In this document: positions 1-5,748 of the stretch, piece after piece
Position numbering within the stretch: position 1 is the first letter of the stretch
Layout: the number at the start of each line of letters is the position of its first letter
Assembly: GCA_018694455.1 (NCBI GenBank)
Contig: JABHNP010000219.1
Span: forward strand, 1-5,897
DNA: 5,897 nt
Origin: Planctomycetaceae bacterium
GTDB taxonomy: Bacteria > Planctomycetota > Planctomycetia > Pirellulales > UBA1268
Direction: 5' to 3'
Made by a program: the position numbers and the translations under genes
The notes under the pieces: model-generated
What the model was told of the DNA's origin: nothing
Database searches by the model: none
The model's input: the letters and a program-made list of their open reading frames with translations, nothing else

Positions 1-380
1 AAGTCGAGCCCAGTTCGTTCCATCTCAGCTCTGATAGCCGTCACGACGAGTTCACGCACAACAATCACAAGTGCCATCCATGGCAGAATTGCTGATCCCG
101 TTCGGTCTGCGAGCAGCACGAATGTGCCACAGACGATCACCTTATCGACAAGTGGGTCGAAGATACGCCCAAGCCGACTCACTGCACCGTATTTTCGTGC
201 ATACCACCCATCGACCCAATCAGTGGCTGCGGCAAACACAAACAGTACCAAAGCAGCAAGATCCTGTCGTCCGGCAACTCCTTCGAGCAACGCGAACAAA
301 ACGATCGCTAGTACCAACCGCGCAAGCGAAATAATGTTGGGGACAGTCCAGACACGATCGAGAGCAGAGTGTTGAGTCAT
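1..380 (-). CDS. pgsA: CDP-diacylglycerol--glycerol-3-phosphate 3-phosphatidyltransferase (PgsA), N-terminal part
   Basis: Integral membrane enzyme that makes phosphatidylglycerol phosphate from CDP-diacylglycerol and glycerol 3-phosphate, the committed step to phosphatidylglycerol and cardiolipin. The window holds the first 126 codons; the 3' end lies beyond base 1. Seen directly: an N-terminal TVPNIISLARL stretch (residues 12-22) typical of the family, then the complete CDP-alcohol phosphatidyltransferase signature at residues 54-79, spaced D-x2-DG-x2-AR-x8-G-x3-D-x3-D (D54, D57, G58, A61, R62, G71, D75, D79). Hydrophobic segments lie at about 19-32, 41-53, 81-91 and 97-116. The ATG at 380 is well fixed: an in-frame TGA lies at 428-426 and no ATG, GTG or TTG occurs in the 15 codons between. 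No Shine-Dalgarno-like sequence precedes it. Other CDP-alcohol transferases share the signature; the PNxxSLxRL start and the nearby rimO favour PgsA. Confidence 0.93.
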   Translation of the reverse strand, partial: MTQHSALDRVWTVPNIISLARLVLAIVLFALLEGVAGRQDLAALVLFVFAAATDWVDGWYARKYGAVSRLGRIFDPLVDKVIVCGTFVLLADRTGSAILPWMALVIVVRELVVTAIRAEMERTGLD

Positions 381-702
381 AGCTGGAAAGCAAACCGGTG
401 AGTAGTCCGTACACCACGAAAAGCCTCAGTACCCTACCTTACTTACGCCAATCCTGCATCCGCAAGATCATACGTAACATACGCTGGTGTCTTAGCTGCC
501 AACCGAGAAAAACCTCAGGGGCTACTTTGGTTAATTTATTCCCCTTTCAAAAGGGTACCGCGAGGGGCCAATTCGGTAAAACATAAATTCAATCGTGAGA
601 AGAAAACCATCCTGCTTTCCACACTCTTGACTCGAACGCCCTGGAACTACTCCCGGCAGAAACATTCTGTCCTCTTCCCGGATTTATTCCAGAACCATCG
701 AA
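381..702. other. Intergenic region between the giant exoprotein gene and pgsA
   Basis: No gene is supported in these 322 bases: the short open frames here lack family motifs and a credible ribosome binding site. It must hold the 3' untranslated part of the large gene and probably a pgsA promoter. Visible elements are a small hairpin, CAGAA-TGT-TTCTG on the minus strand at 657-669, about 34 bases past the stop of the large gene but without a following T-run, and a 14-base palindrome at 542-555. I saw no clear intrinsic terminator on either strand and no convincing -35/-10 pair. Confidence 0.7.
542..555. repeat. 14-base near-perfect palindrome upstream of pgsA
   Basis: CCCTTT and AAAGGG arms of six bases flank a two-base centre. 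It lies about 160 bases upstream of the pgsA start. As RNA it could form only a 5-bp stem with a 4-base loop, and neither strand has a T-run after it, so it is a poor terminator. It could be a protein binding site or chance. Confidence 0.3.
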
Positions 703-3700
703 TTAAATAACAAGCAGTTCAAAACCCGCATACAGCGTAATTGAAAAAAGCGAGTCATCACCCACATAGAACTGGCCGTCAACCAAAACAAGCGCTTCCT
801 GGCCAACACCAGGTACAGTCCATCGAGACCTGAGTTGGCCATCTTGATCAATCACATTGAGCTGATCCATCGAGTCAAACATCGCCAACAGCAGCCCGCT
901 TGATGAGTCATATGCAAGACCAGCAAGATCAGTCGAGCCACCTTCAATCGCCATCGATTGAACAAAGGTGACTGCAGTAGAAGATGAACTTGAAACAATC
1001 GGCAAGGCAAACTGATAGATGCGTCCATCACTTTGTAACCCCGCATAAAACAGCCCACCCTCTGGATGTGTCGCATCAGGCACAAAGGCAAGAGCCTCAA
1101 GACCACGGTTGTCTGCACCGGTCATCCAATCCGTGAGATCAAATGTGCGGGTCACCTGACCGGTGCTAACGTCAAACTCAAGAATGCTATCTGGGTTCTC
1201 AACGCCAATGTAAATCAAATCACTTGTGTGATCGGCAACAGTGAGTGCCTCGAGATCACCCGGCACATTCCAGTTCACAATATCTGAACCGTCAGCATTC
1301 ATCATCGAGACAATGCCTTCGTCACTCACGGCAAAAAGCTTTTGCAGGCCGTCATGCCATGTCAGGCCACTTGTCTCATATTGTTCAGGGAGATTACCGA
1401 TTGTCGTTCCGGGAAGCACTGCTGCAGGAAACTCATACACCACATCACGAGCACTCGCGTCCATACTTTGATTCGTTTCATTCGTAAGCGAATCAAACAT
1501 GCTGGAAATTCTCCAGACGTCGTCTGTCAGCACTCGGCACCGCACAGGATTTCCCTGCTGGTTGTCACGGCTTACGACAAGGCTTTTTTGAGTGCCTGCG
1601 TCATCTGCACCGAGCACCTGAAAGCCACGAATATTCGCCTGAGCATTTTCAGTACCCGTAAAGACAGGTTCTTTATCAACGTACAGACTTCCTGCCGCGT
1701 TTTGCGAGAGTGGCAGAGAGCCTTCATAGCTCAGCATCTCCAGCACAGTCACCTCAAACGTCTGGCTCACAATGGCATTGTCACCAGTCGTTTCAAGAAC
1801 ATTATCAAGCCCTCCATCTTCGACGGTCACGGTAATCGTTGCAGCACCAAACTGATCTACAACTGGCGTGAATTTCAATGTGCCTGTTGAGCTTTGGCCA
1901 TCAAAGTCGACTACTGGATCAGGAATCAGACCTGCGTTGTCACTGACAGCCGTGACAGACAGCACCTGAGTTTCACCACCACCTGTGCTCATGCCAGTCA
2001 GACTAATGGCCTGCTCAGGATCACCTTCGTTCACCATGACGCTGCTCAACGCATCAAGTGTCGGAGTATCGTTCACTGGTGCCACAGCAATACTGACTGT
2101 TCGACTCGTGGTGCCATTGTCATCTGGTGTCGTAAGGTCATTATCAAATCCACCATCTACAACGGTTACTGTAATCGTGGCAGTACCGTTTTGATTTGGC
2201 ACCGGCGTAAACACAAAAGTGCCTGTTGAGCCTGGTGATGAATACGTGACCGTTGGATCAGGGATCAGGCCTGTGTTGTCGCTGACTGCTGTTATCGAGA
2301 GTGGCTGAGTCTCTCCATCGCCTGCTGTAATACCGGTCAGGTTAACCGTCTGCTCACCATCATCCTCATTTGCACTGACGCCACTCAATGCATCAAGAGT
2401 TGGTGCGTCATTCACAGCGTCCACTGTCAGACTAATAACCTGAGTTTCTGTGTAGCCGTCGTCATCAGTGACCGTGACACGAAAAGAATCAGAGCCGCTA
2501 AAGGTGGCGTTTGGTGTGTACGACCATGCTCCGGTGGTGGCGTCGATGGATGCCGTACCGTTGCTCGACTCTGATGTGATTGTGTAGTTGGGTACAGAAT
2601 CACCGTCGATGGCATCCGTGAAGATAAGCGTGCCTGTGATGGCAGAGTCGTCTTCTGAGCCTGTGACTGACGTGTTACCAGTGAAGGAACCAGAGTCATT
2701 GACAGATGTAACAGTGACCTCAAACGTCTGGCTCACGATCGCATTGTCAGCAGTAGTTTCAAGATTGTTATCAAGCCCACCATCTTCAACGGTCACTGTA
2801 ATCGTGGCAGCACCATACTGATTTGCAACTGGTGCAATCACAAGACTGCCGGCGTCACTCGAATTGGTATAGGAAACCGTCGGTTCAGGAATGAGACCTG
2901 GATTACTACTAGTGGCACTCACCCGAACAGGCTGCACGACACCGTCGCCTGAAGAAATACCTGTGAGGGCAATACTTTGCAGTGGAGCATCCTCATTGAG
3001 AATGAGATCGATTGGCGTATTGAATCCTGGAGGCTGATTGGAGGTCACAGGATCGGGAGCCACGCTAAGGAAAAAATCCCACTGAGTCTGGTTGTGCTGC
3101 AGGCGGTAGCGATGACTATCAGGTCCCCAGCCATTGACTTCGATAATGCCGTCGTTACCGATGCCGTCGTCGTACACGTTGTGTCCATTGGCTAGCAGAC
3201 CATCGTAGAGATTCTGGCTGTTGGAATACGAAACAATTCCGTCATCAACCGCATGGAGCACGATTCCATTCAGGGCCGGCGTTGGGGACGGACCAGTCGG
3301 CACCGATGGTGTAGTTCCTAAGAAAGGAGCGCCACCAAGACCGCCAGAATGCGCTCCAAAGGCCGCGATGTCGTCACTGCGATAAGTAGCTACGTAGTAG
3401 CTGAAATAGGCACCCCATGAATGACCAGTCGTGAATATTTGGGACTCGCTGATGTTGTAATTTGTGGATGCCCAGCCAATCATATTATCGATAAAAGACA
3501 GATCCGAGGAACTGCCACCGCCACCCAAATCCCAGGTCTTTAAAAAACCCAGCGATTCAGGGAACAGGGCGATAAATCCGTTTTCATGTGCTGTGGTCTG
3601 CCATCCGTAGTAACTATTTTCTGCTGATCCCCCACTCTGCTCACTGCTGTTCCCACCCAGCCCGTGAAACATGAACAGAAGCGGTGTTGGTGTCGATGGG

Positions 3701-5520
3701 TCATACGACTCCGGTACATAATAGCCAAAGTTTCTTCCGTTGATCGTCGTATATTCAGGTGAATAGCTCGCGGCCGGCGGTCTATTAATTGTCAATGCAA
3801 ACTGCGTTGTCACAGGACTACTGCCCACAAGCGAGTTATCTGACACGTTTATAGTGACCGCATATGATGACTGGACATTCACATTAAGTGAAACACCAGC
3901 CTTCAGAAAAAGTTCTGTGCCAACAACTTCAAACGCTGCAGCATCAACGCCTGATAATGACACACTGTTGATACCACTGCCATCATCGGCCACCTGAATG
4001 TCCGCAAGTTTCTGACGGCTTGTCGTTGGCGTATTCTCGTCAAGGACAATACTTGTGGAAGACAACACAACTGACGTCGGTGCTGCGTTCTCTGTCAGAA
4101 CAAGCCGGAGTGTTTCCGCTGGAAATGCCTGAAAATATCCTGGACTGCGGCTCTCCCTGGCTGTTACCTCGAGCCACTCATCACCCTCTATACGCTCATC
4201 ACCAAACACCGTGATATCAACGTATGCAACCTGTTGGTCTGGCTGAAACACAACTTGTGAGGGATACGATCCGCCAAACATGATATCGCGATACCATTCG
4301 GGGCTCTCTGTCTGTGGGGTCCAGTACAACTCTGGACCAAACCCCCAATCGAGAAAGACCGTTGCCCCATTCCCGAGATACCCGTCAGAGCGAGTAAGCG
4401 CGAGCCGTTTGGTCACCGTGCCTGCCACCGACTCATTGACCGTACCACCACCTTCAAATGCCATGCTGAGTGACGGTGTTTTCCAGGTTTGTGCTGTATT
4501 AAATGGCCCAAGCTCAGCAAGAAGCGTTCCTTCAACAGGAACCCCAACGGCACCGGTCTCGGACCCATGAACATATGTAAGGGCCTGAACATCGAGCCAC
4601 GTATACCCTGGTGAGCCATCTGCATCAACGGCCTGTTCGTAGGACATCACTGTCGTGTTCGAATCAATGATTGTATTCCCGTCGCCATCTCCCCACTCAT
4701 GCGGATGCTCAAGGCCCATCGCATGACCAAGCTCATGATACGCAACAGATTTCCATCCAGCCTCTAATGATTCAGCAAACCGAATAGAATGGCTGTACAC
4801 ACTCTGCCCAAGTTCAATGCGAGCCTCCGACGTTCGTTCAACAGTGCCGTCTTGGTAGATCAGTGCTGACGGCCCAATGTAGACACCTGAGCCCCCCTCA
4901 GATGTATAGTCAGACTGAAGCTGATACACCGTCAACTGTGATAACGGGCTACTTTTCGGAACAATGGCAAACTCTGGCTCAATCAACGAGTCAGCATCTG
5001 CAAAAACTTCTAACCACCACTCTTGCAACTCGGCAGACATCGATGAATCAATCGATACGTAGATAATGCCGTCATCACTGTGGAGATAGCCGGTCTGCAG
5101 GTTTGTATCTGTAATCGATGAGCCATCATCAATGATTACATCACGGAGACTCAGTCGGCTGCCGACTGCTGCGGTCGGCTGACTACTCACGACCTCTTCG
5201 GTACCCAGCAGATCAGTGTACGTCGCGACGACCGTTATCACTTGGGAAACGTCACTATCCTGAAGCACATATGTCGGCGATGTGGCGTCGGGTATAGGAT
5301 CGCTATCAGACTTCCACTGATACGCAATTGGCCCAAGGCCATCAGTATCGACCAGGGTATTTGAGGCTGCTAACTCTTGCCCCTCGAATGGTGATCCAGT
5401 GATGAGCACACCACCGGTTGGATCAGCATTGAGCACGACTCGTCGCTCAAGAAACTCCACAGTGAGGGAAGCGGACTTTTTGGAGACCCACCTCTGCCGT
5501 CGACCTGGCTTGATTTTCAT
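703..5520 (-). CDS. Giant modular exported protein: serralysin-like metalloprotease, PHB depolymerase/feruloyl-esterase-like domain, cadherin-like repeats and SdiA-regulated-type propeller
   Basis: A 1605-residue protein, probably surface-bound or secreted (inferred). Domains by residue: 1-34 basic N-terminus with LERRVVLNADP (21-34 region), LEPR-XLL-type; 36-119 Ig-like repeat (DTDGLGPIAYQW, then SDVSQVITVVATYTD); 140-320 zinc protease, HELGHAMGLEH at 262-272 and Met-turn VMSY at 291-294; 351-477 Calx-beta (VNES, then DERIEGDE at 441-448); 478-580 cadherin-like (LDENT, ADDGSG, LSGVDAAAFEV); 587-820 alpha/beta hydrolase, GHSWG at 699-703; 828-942, 1039-1151 and 1152-1262 paralogous modules A, C and D; 943-1038 VCBS/tandem-95-like module B; 1263-1377 unassigned; 1378-1600 beta-propeller. 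It likely breaks down protein and ester substrates outside the cytoplasm, with the repeats acting as calcium-dependent spacers or adhesive parts; the substrate is unknown. There is no classical hydrophobic signal peptide and no dockerin, PEP-CTERM or LPXTG tail. It has one cysteine (C1328). The ATG is fixed by an in-frame TGA at 5643-5641 with no alternative start in the 40 codons between. Confidence 0.9.
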   Translation of the reverse strand: MKIKPGRRQRWVSKKSASLTVEFLERRVVLNADPTGGVLITGSPFEGQELAASNTLVDTDGLGPIAYQWKSDSDPIPDATSPTYVLQDSDVSQVITVVATYTDLLGTEEVVSSQPTAAVGSRLSLRDVIIDDGSSITDTNLQTGYLHSDDGIIYVSIDSSMSAELQEWWLEVFADADSLIEPEFAIVPKSSPLSQLTVYQLQSDYTSEGGSGVYIGPSALIYQDGTVERTSEARIELGQSVYSHSIRFAESLEAGWKSVAYHELGHAMGLEHPHEWGDGDGNTIIDSNTTVMSYEQAVDADGSPGYTWLDVQALTYVHGSETGAVGVPVEGTLLAELGPFNTAQTWKTPSLSMAFEGGGTVNESVAGTVTKRLALTRSDGYLGNGATVFLDWGFGPELYWTPQTESPEWYRDIMFGGSYPSQVVFQPDQQVAYVDITVFGDERIEGDEWLEVTARESRSPGYFQAFPAETLRLVLTENAAPTSVVLSSTSIVLDENTPTTSRQKLADIQVADDGSGINSVSLSGVDAAAFEVVGTELFLKAGVSLNVNVQSSYAVTINVSDNSLVGSSPVTTQFALTINRPPAASYSPEYTTINGRNFGYYVPESYDPSTPTPLLFMFHGLGGNSSEQSGGSAENSYYGWQTTAHENGFIALFPESLGFLKTWDLGGGGSSSDLSFIDNMIGWASTNYNISESQIFTTGHSWGAYFSYYVATYRSDDIAAFGAHSGGLGGAPFLGTTPSVPTGPSPTPALNGIVLHAVDDGIVSYSNSQNLYDGLLANGHNVYDDGIGNDGIIEVNGWGPDSHRYRLQHNQTQWDFFLSVAPDPVTSNQPPGFNTPIDLILNEDAPLQSIALTGISSGDGVVQPVRVSATSSNPGLIPEPTVSYTNSSDAGSLVIAPVANQYGAATITVTVEDGGLDNNLETTADNAIVSQTFEVTVTSVNDSGSFTGNTSVTGSEDDSAITGTLIFTDAIDGDSVPNYTITSESSNGTASIDATTGAWSYTPNATFSGSDSFRVTVTDDDGYTETQVISLTVDAVNDAPTLDALSGVSANEDDGEQTVNLTGITAGDGETQPLSITAVSDNTGLIPDPTVTYSSPGSTGTFVFTPVPNQNGTATITVTVVDGGFDNDLTTPDDNGTTSRTVSIAVAPVNDTPTLDALSSVMVNEGDPEQAISLTGMSTGGGETQVLSVTAVSDNAGLIPDPVVDFDGQSSTGTLKFTPVVDQFGAATITVTVEDGGLDNVLETTGDNAIVSQTFEVTVLEMLSYEGSLPLSQNAAGSLYVDKEPVFTGTENAQANIRGFQVLGADDAGTQKSLVVSRDNQQGNPVRCRVLTDDVWRISSMFDSLTNETNQSMDASARDVVYEFPAAVLPGTTIGNLPEQYETSGLTWHDGLQKLFAVSDEGIVSMMNADGSDIVNWNVPGDLEALTVADHTSDLIYIGVENPDSILEFDVSTGQVTRTFDLTDWMTGADNRGLEALAFVPDATHPEGGLFYAGLQSDGRIYQFALPIVSSSSSTAVTFVQSMAIEGGSTDLAGLAYDSSSGLLLAMFDSMDQLNVIDQDGQLRSRWTVPGVGQEALVLVDGQFYVGDDSLFSITLYAGFELLVI
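721..1389 (-). other. C-terminal beta-propeller, SdiA-regulated/YjiK-like (residues 1378-1600)
   Basis: Four to five blade-like repeats are visible. Their starting strands are SGLTWHDGLQKLFAVSD (1384-1400), DLEALTVADHTSDLIYIGV (1422-1440), GLEALAFVPD (1473-1482) with GLFYAGLQSDGRIYQF, DLAGLAYDSSSGLLLAMFDS (1531-1550) with QLNVIDQDGQ, and GQEALVLVDGQFYVGDD (1573-1589). The glutamates in D/G-x-E-A-L recur at equivalent blade positions. This pattern fits the SdiA-regulated family and related NHL or phytase-like propellers; telling these apart needs a profile search. Substrate binding or protein contact is more likely than catalysis (inference). Confidence 0.6.
1735..2067 (-). repeat. Module D, Ig/cadherin-like repeat (residues 1152-1262)
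   Basis: About 111 residues. Its first half follows module C, while its last 37 residues follow module A nearly exactly, so it looks like a C/A mosaic. It ends VTVLEM without the usual VND linker, which marks the end of the repeat array before the C-terminal region. Confidence 0.8.
2068..2406 (-). repeat. Module C, Ig/cadherin-like repeat (residues 1039-1151)
   Basis: About 113 residues, starting APTLDALSGVSANEDD and ending VAPVND. It resembles module D most at its start (TPTLDALSSVMVNEGD, then SLTGMSTGGGETQ in D), while its last part diverges: TPDDNGTTSRTVSIAV where A and D have DNAIVSQTFEVTV. Confidence 0.8.
2407..2694 (-). repeat. Module B, VCBS/tandem-95-like cadherin repeat (residues 943-1038)
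   Basis: About 96 residues with the typical order of GSEDDSAITGTL, SNGTASIDATTGAWSYTP and FSGSDSFRVTVTDDDGYTE, ending VDAVND. This is a different module type from A, C and D and separates A from C. The acidic VTDDDGY and EDD positions fit calcium-binding linker sites, as in cadherin-like bacterial adhesins (family knowledge). Confidence 0.78.
2695..3039 (-). repeat. Module A, Ig/cadherin-like repeat (residues 828-942)
   Basis: A module of about 115 residues beginning NQPP and ending VTSVND. It shares with modules C and D a LNEDxPxQxxxLTGIssGdGe start, a NPGLIPEPTVSY-type middle and an ATITVTVEDGGLDN end. Its last third is almost the same as that of module D: 34 of 37 residues counted by eye from the Q-Y/F-G-A-A start to FEVTV. 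In other exoproteins such modules are beta-sandwich spacers; no catalytic role is suggested. Confidence 0.8.
3061..3762 (-). other. Alpha/beta-hydrolase esterase domain, PHB depolymerase/feruloyl esterase type (residues 587-820)
   Basis: The domain opens with the strand pattern GRNFGYYVPESYDPSTPTPL, then LLFMFHGLGGN (614-624), the usual oxyanion-hole strand. The nucleophile elbow IFTTGHSWGAYFSYYVA puts the serine at S701. HAVDDGIVSYSNS (756-768) matches the HGTADPVVPY block of LpqC-like depolymerases, making D760 the likely acid. H803 in PDSHRYRLQHN, followed by QWDFF, is the likely catalytic histidine. All three positions are assigned by pattern, not alignment. The family cuts polyhydroxyalkanoates or feruloyl/acetyl esters on plant and algal polysaccharides; the sequence alone does not say which. 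Confidence 0.78.
4561..5103 (-). other. Serralysin/matrixin-like zinc metalloprotease domain (residues 140-320)
   Basis: The metzincin zinc site is intact: H262, E263, H266, G269 and H272 fit HExxHxxGxxH, with E263 as the expected general base. The Met-turn VMSY (M292, Y294) follows 20 residues later; the tyrosine matches the serralysin-type fifth ligand. After it comes WLDVQALTYVHG (308-319), resembling the D-I-A-A-I-Q-x-L-Y-G helix that follows the Met-turn in peptidase family M10. Upstream, YVSID and the amphipathic AELQEWWLEVFADAD fit the first strand and helix of the fold. No cysteine switch exists. The acidic insert between H272 and the Met-turn (GDGDGN) may bind calcium (inference). 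Confidence 0.85.
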
Positions 5521-5524
5521 GGCT

Positions 5525-5532
5525 TCACCGCC
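5525..5532 (-). promoter_or_regulatory. Probable ribosome binding site of the giant exoprotein gene
   Basis: GGCGGTGA on the minus strand differs by one base from the GGAGGTGA form of the Shine-Dalgarno sequence and ends four bases before the ATG. It supports that start, which is also the only ATG, GTG or TTG available in frame after the upstream stop. Confidence 0.5.
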
Positions 5533-5627
5533 AAACCAGAATACTTGAGTAACTGTGCCCCGAAAATCGAAATCTCCGCACCTGCTGCCATTCGTTCCAG
5601 AACTGCGAACACTGTATCGTTTGAATT

Positions 5628-5640
5628 CTCGACCGTCGAG
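5628..5640. promoter_or_regulatory. 13-base palindrome next to a -35-like TTGACT, upstream of the giant gene
   Basis: CTCGAC and GTCGAG arms flank a single central base. On the minus strand TTGACT (5644-5639, five of six matches to TTGACA) overlaps the palindrome by two bases, so the palindrome would lie in the spacer of a promoter. The hexamer found 17 bases on, AACGAT, matches TATAAT at only three positions, so the promoter is weakly supported. Confidence 0.25.
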
Positions 5641-5688
5641 TCAAGAGAAAATCAACGAACCGTCACCGGGCCCCAATCGCGGGACACA

Positions 5689-5735
5689 TTTCCCCAACAA
5701 AATGGCAAAAGACGTTTCCCCTACAAAAAAAGACG
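5689..5735. repeat. Imperfect tandem duplication, 26 and 21 bases
   Basis: Copy one (5689-5714) and copy two (5715-5735) abut exactly. Both start TTTCCCC and end AAAGACG; they differ by one substitution and a 5-base TGGCA segment missing from copy two. On the minus strand the second copy supplies the T7 run (5731-5725) downstream of rimO. Confidence 0.7.
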
Positions 5736-5748
5736 ACACTCTGCGTGT
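5725..5748 (-). terminator. Possible weak intrinsic terminator of rimO
   Basis: From the last base of the rimO stop codon, ACAC and GTGT (5748-5745 with 5739-5736) can form a 4-bp stem around a 5-base loop, followed by CGTC and seven T residues. The T-run is good but the stem is short and not GC-rich, so termination would probably be leaky at most. Confidence 0.2.

Larger units (their letters stand above)
5521..5747. other. Intergenic region between rimO and the giant exoprotein gene
   Basis: No gene is supported in these 227 bases. Reading in the direction of transcription, they contain a T7 run shortly after the rimO stop, an imperfect tandem duplication (5689-5735), a TTGACT hexamer overlapping a 13-base palindrome (5628-5644) and the ribosome binding site of the large gene. 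The length and the T-run suggest that the large gene has its own promoter rather than relying only on read-through from rimO. Confidence 0.6.

Noticed and set aside
71..375. Two overlapping plus-strand open frames
   Set aside because: They lie opposite the pgsA coding sequence, which carries the complete phosphatidyltransferase signature on the minus strand.
467..502. Promoter-like hexamers for pgsA on the minus strand: TTGGCA (502-497), TATGTT (481-476) and TATGAT (472-467)
   Set aside because: TTGGCA is 15 bases from TATGTT, which is a weak -10 match, and 24 bases from the better TATGAT. Neither pairing has a normal spacer, so chance is as likely.
398..586. Short plus-strand open frame of 62 codons in the pgsA-side gap
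   Set aside because: No convincing ribosome binding site, no recognisable domain, and an uneven amino-acid mix typical of untranslated DNA.
657..669. CAGAA-TGT-TTCTG hairpin downstream of the giant gene, considered as a terminator
   Set aside because: The stem is only five base pairs, mostly A-T, with a three-base loop, and is followed by CCGGGAG rather than a T-run.
1342..1890. Long plus-strand open frame of 182 codons inside the giant gene
   Set aside because: It is antisense to modules with strong family signatures on the minus strand, has no recognisable motif, and is explained by codon bias of the real gene. Other plus-strand frames across 703-5520 were dropped for the same reason.
703..5520. 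Possible phage tail, type I-secreted RTX toxin or CRISPR-like array because of the repeats
   Set aside because: The repeats are protein modules of about 110 residues, not short DNA repeats with spacers. There is no GGxGxDxUx nonapeptide RTX array at the C-terminus and no transporter or phage gene beside it.
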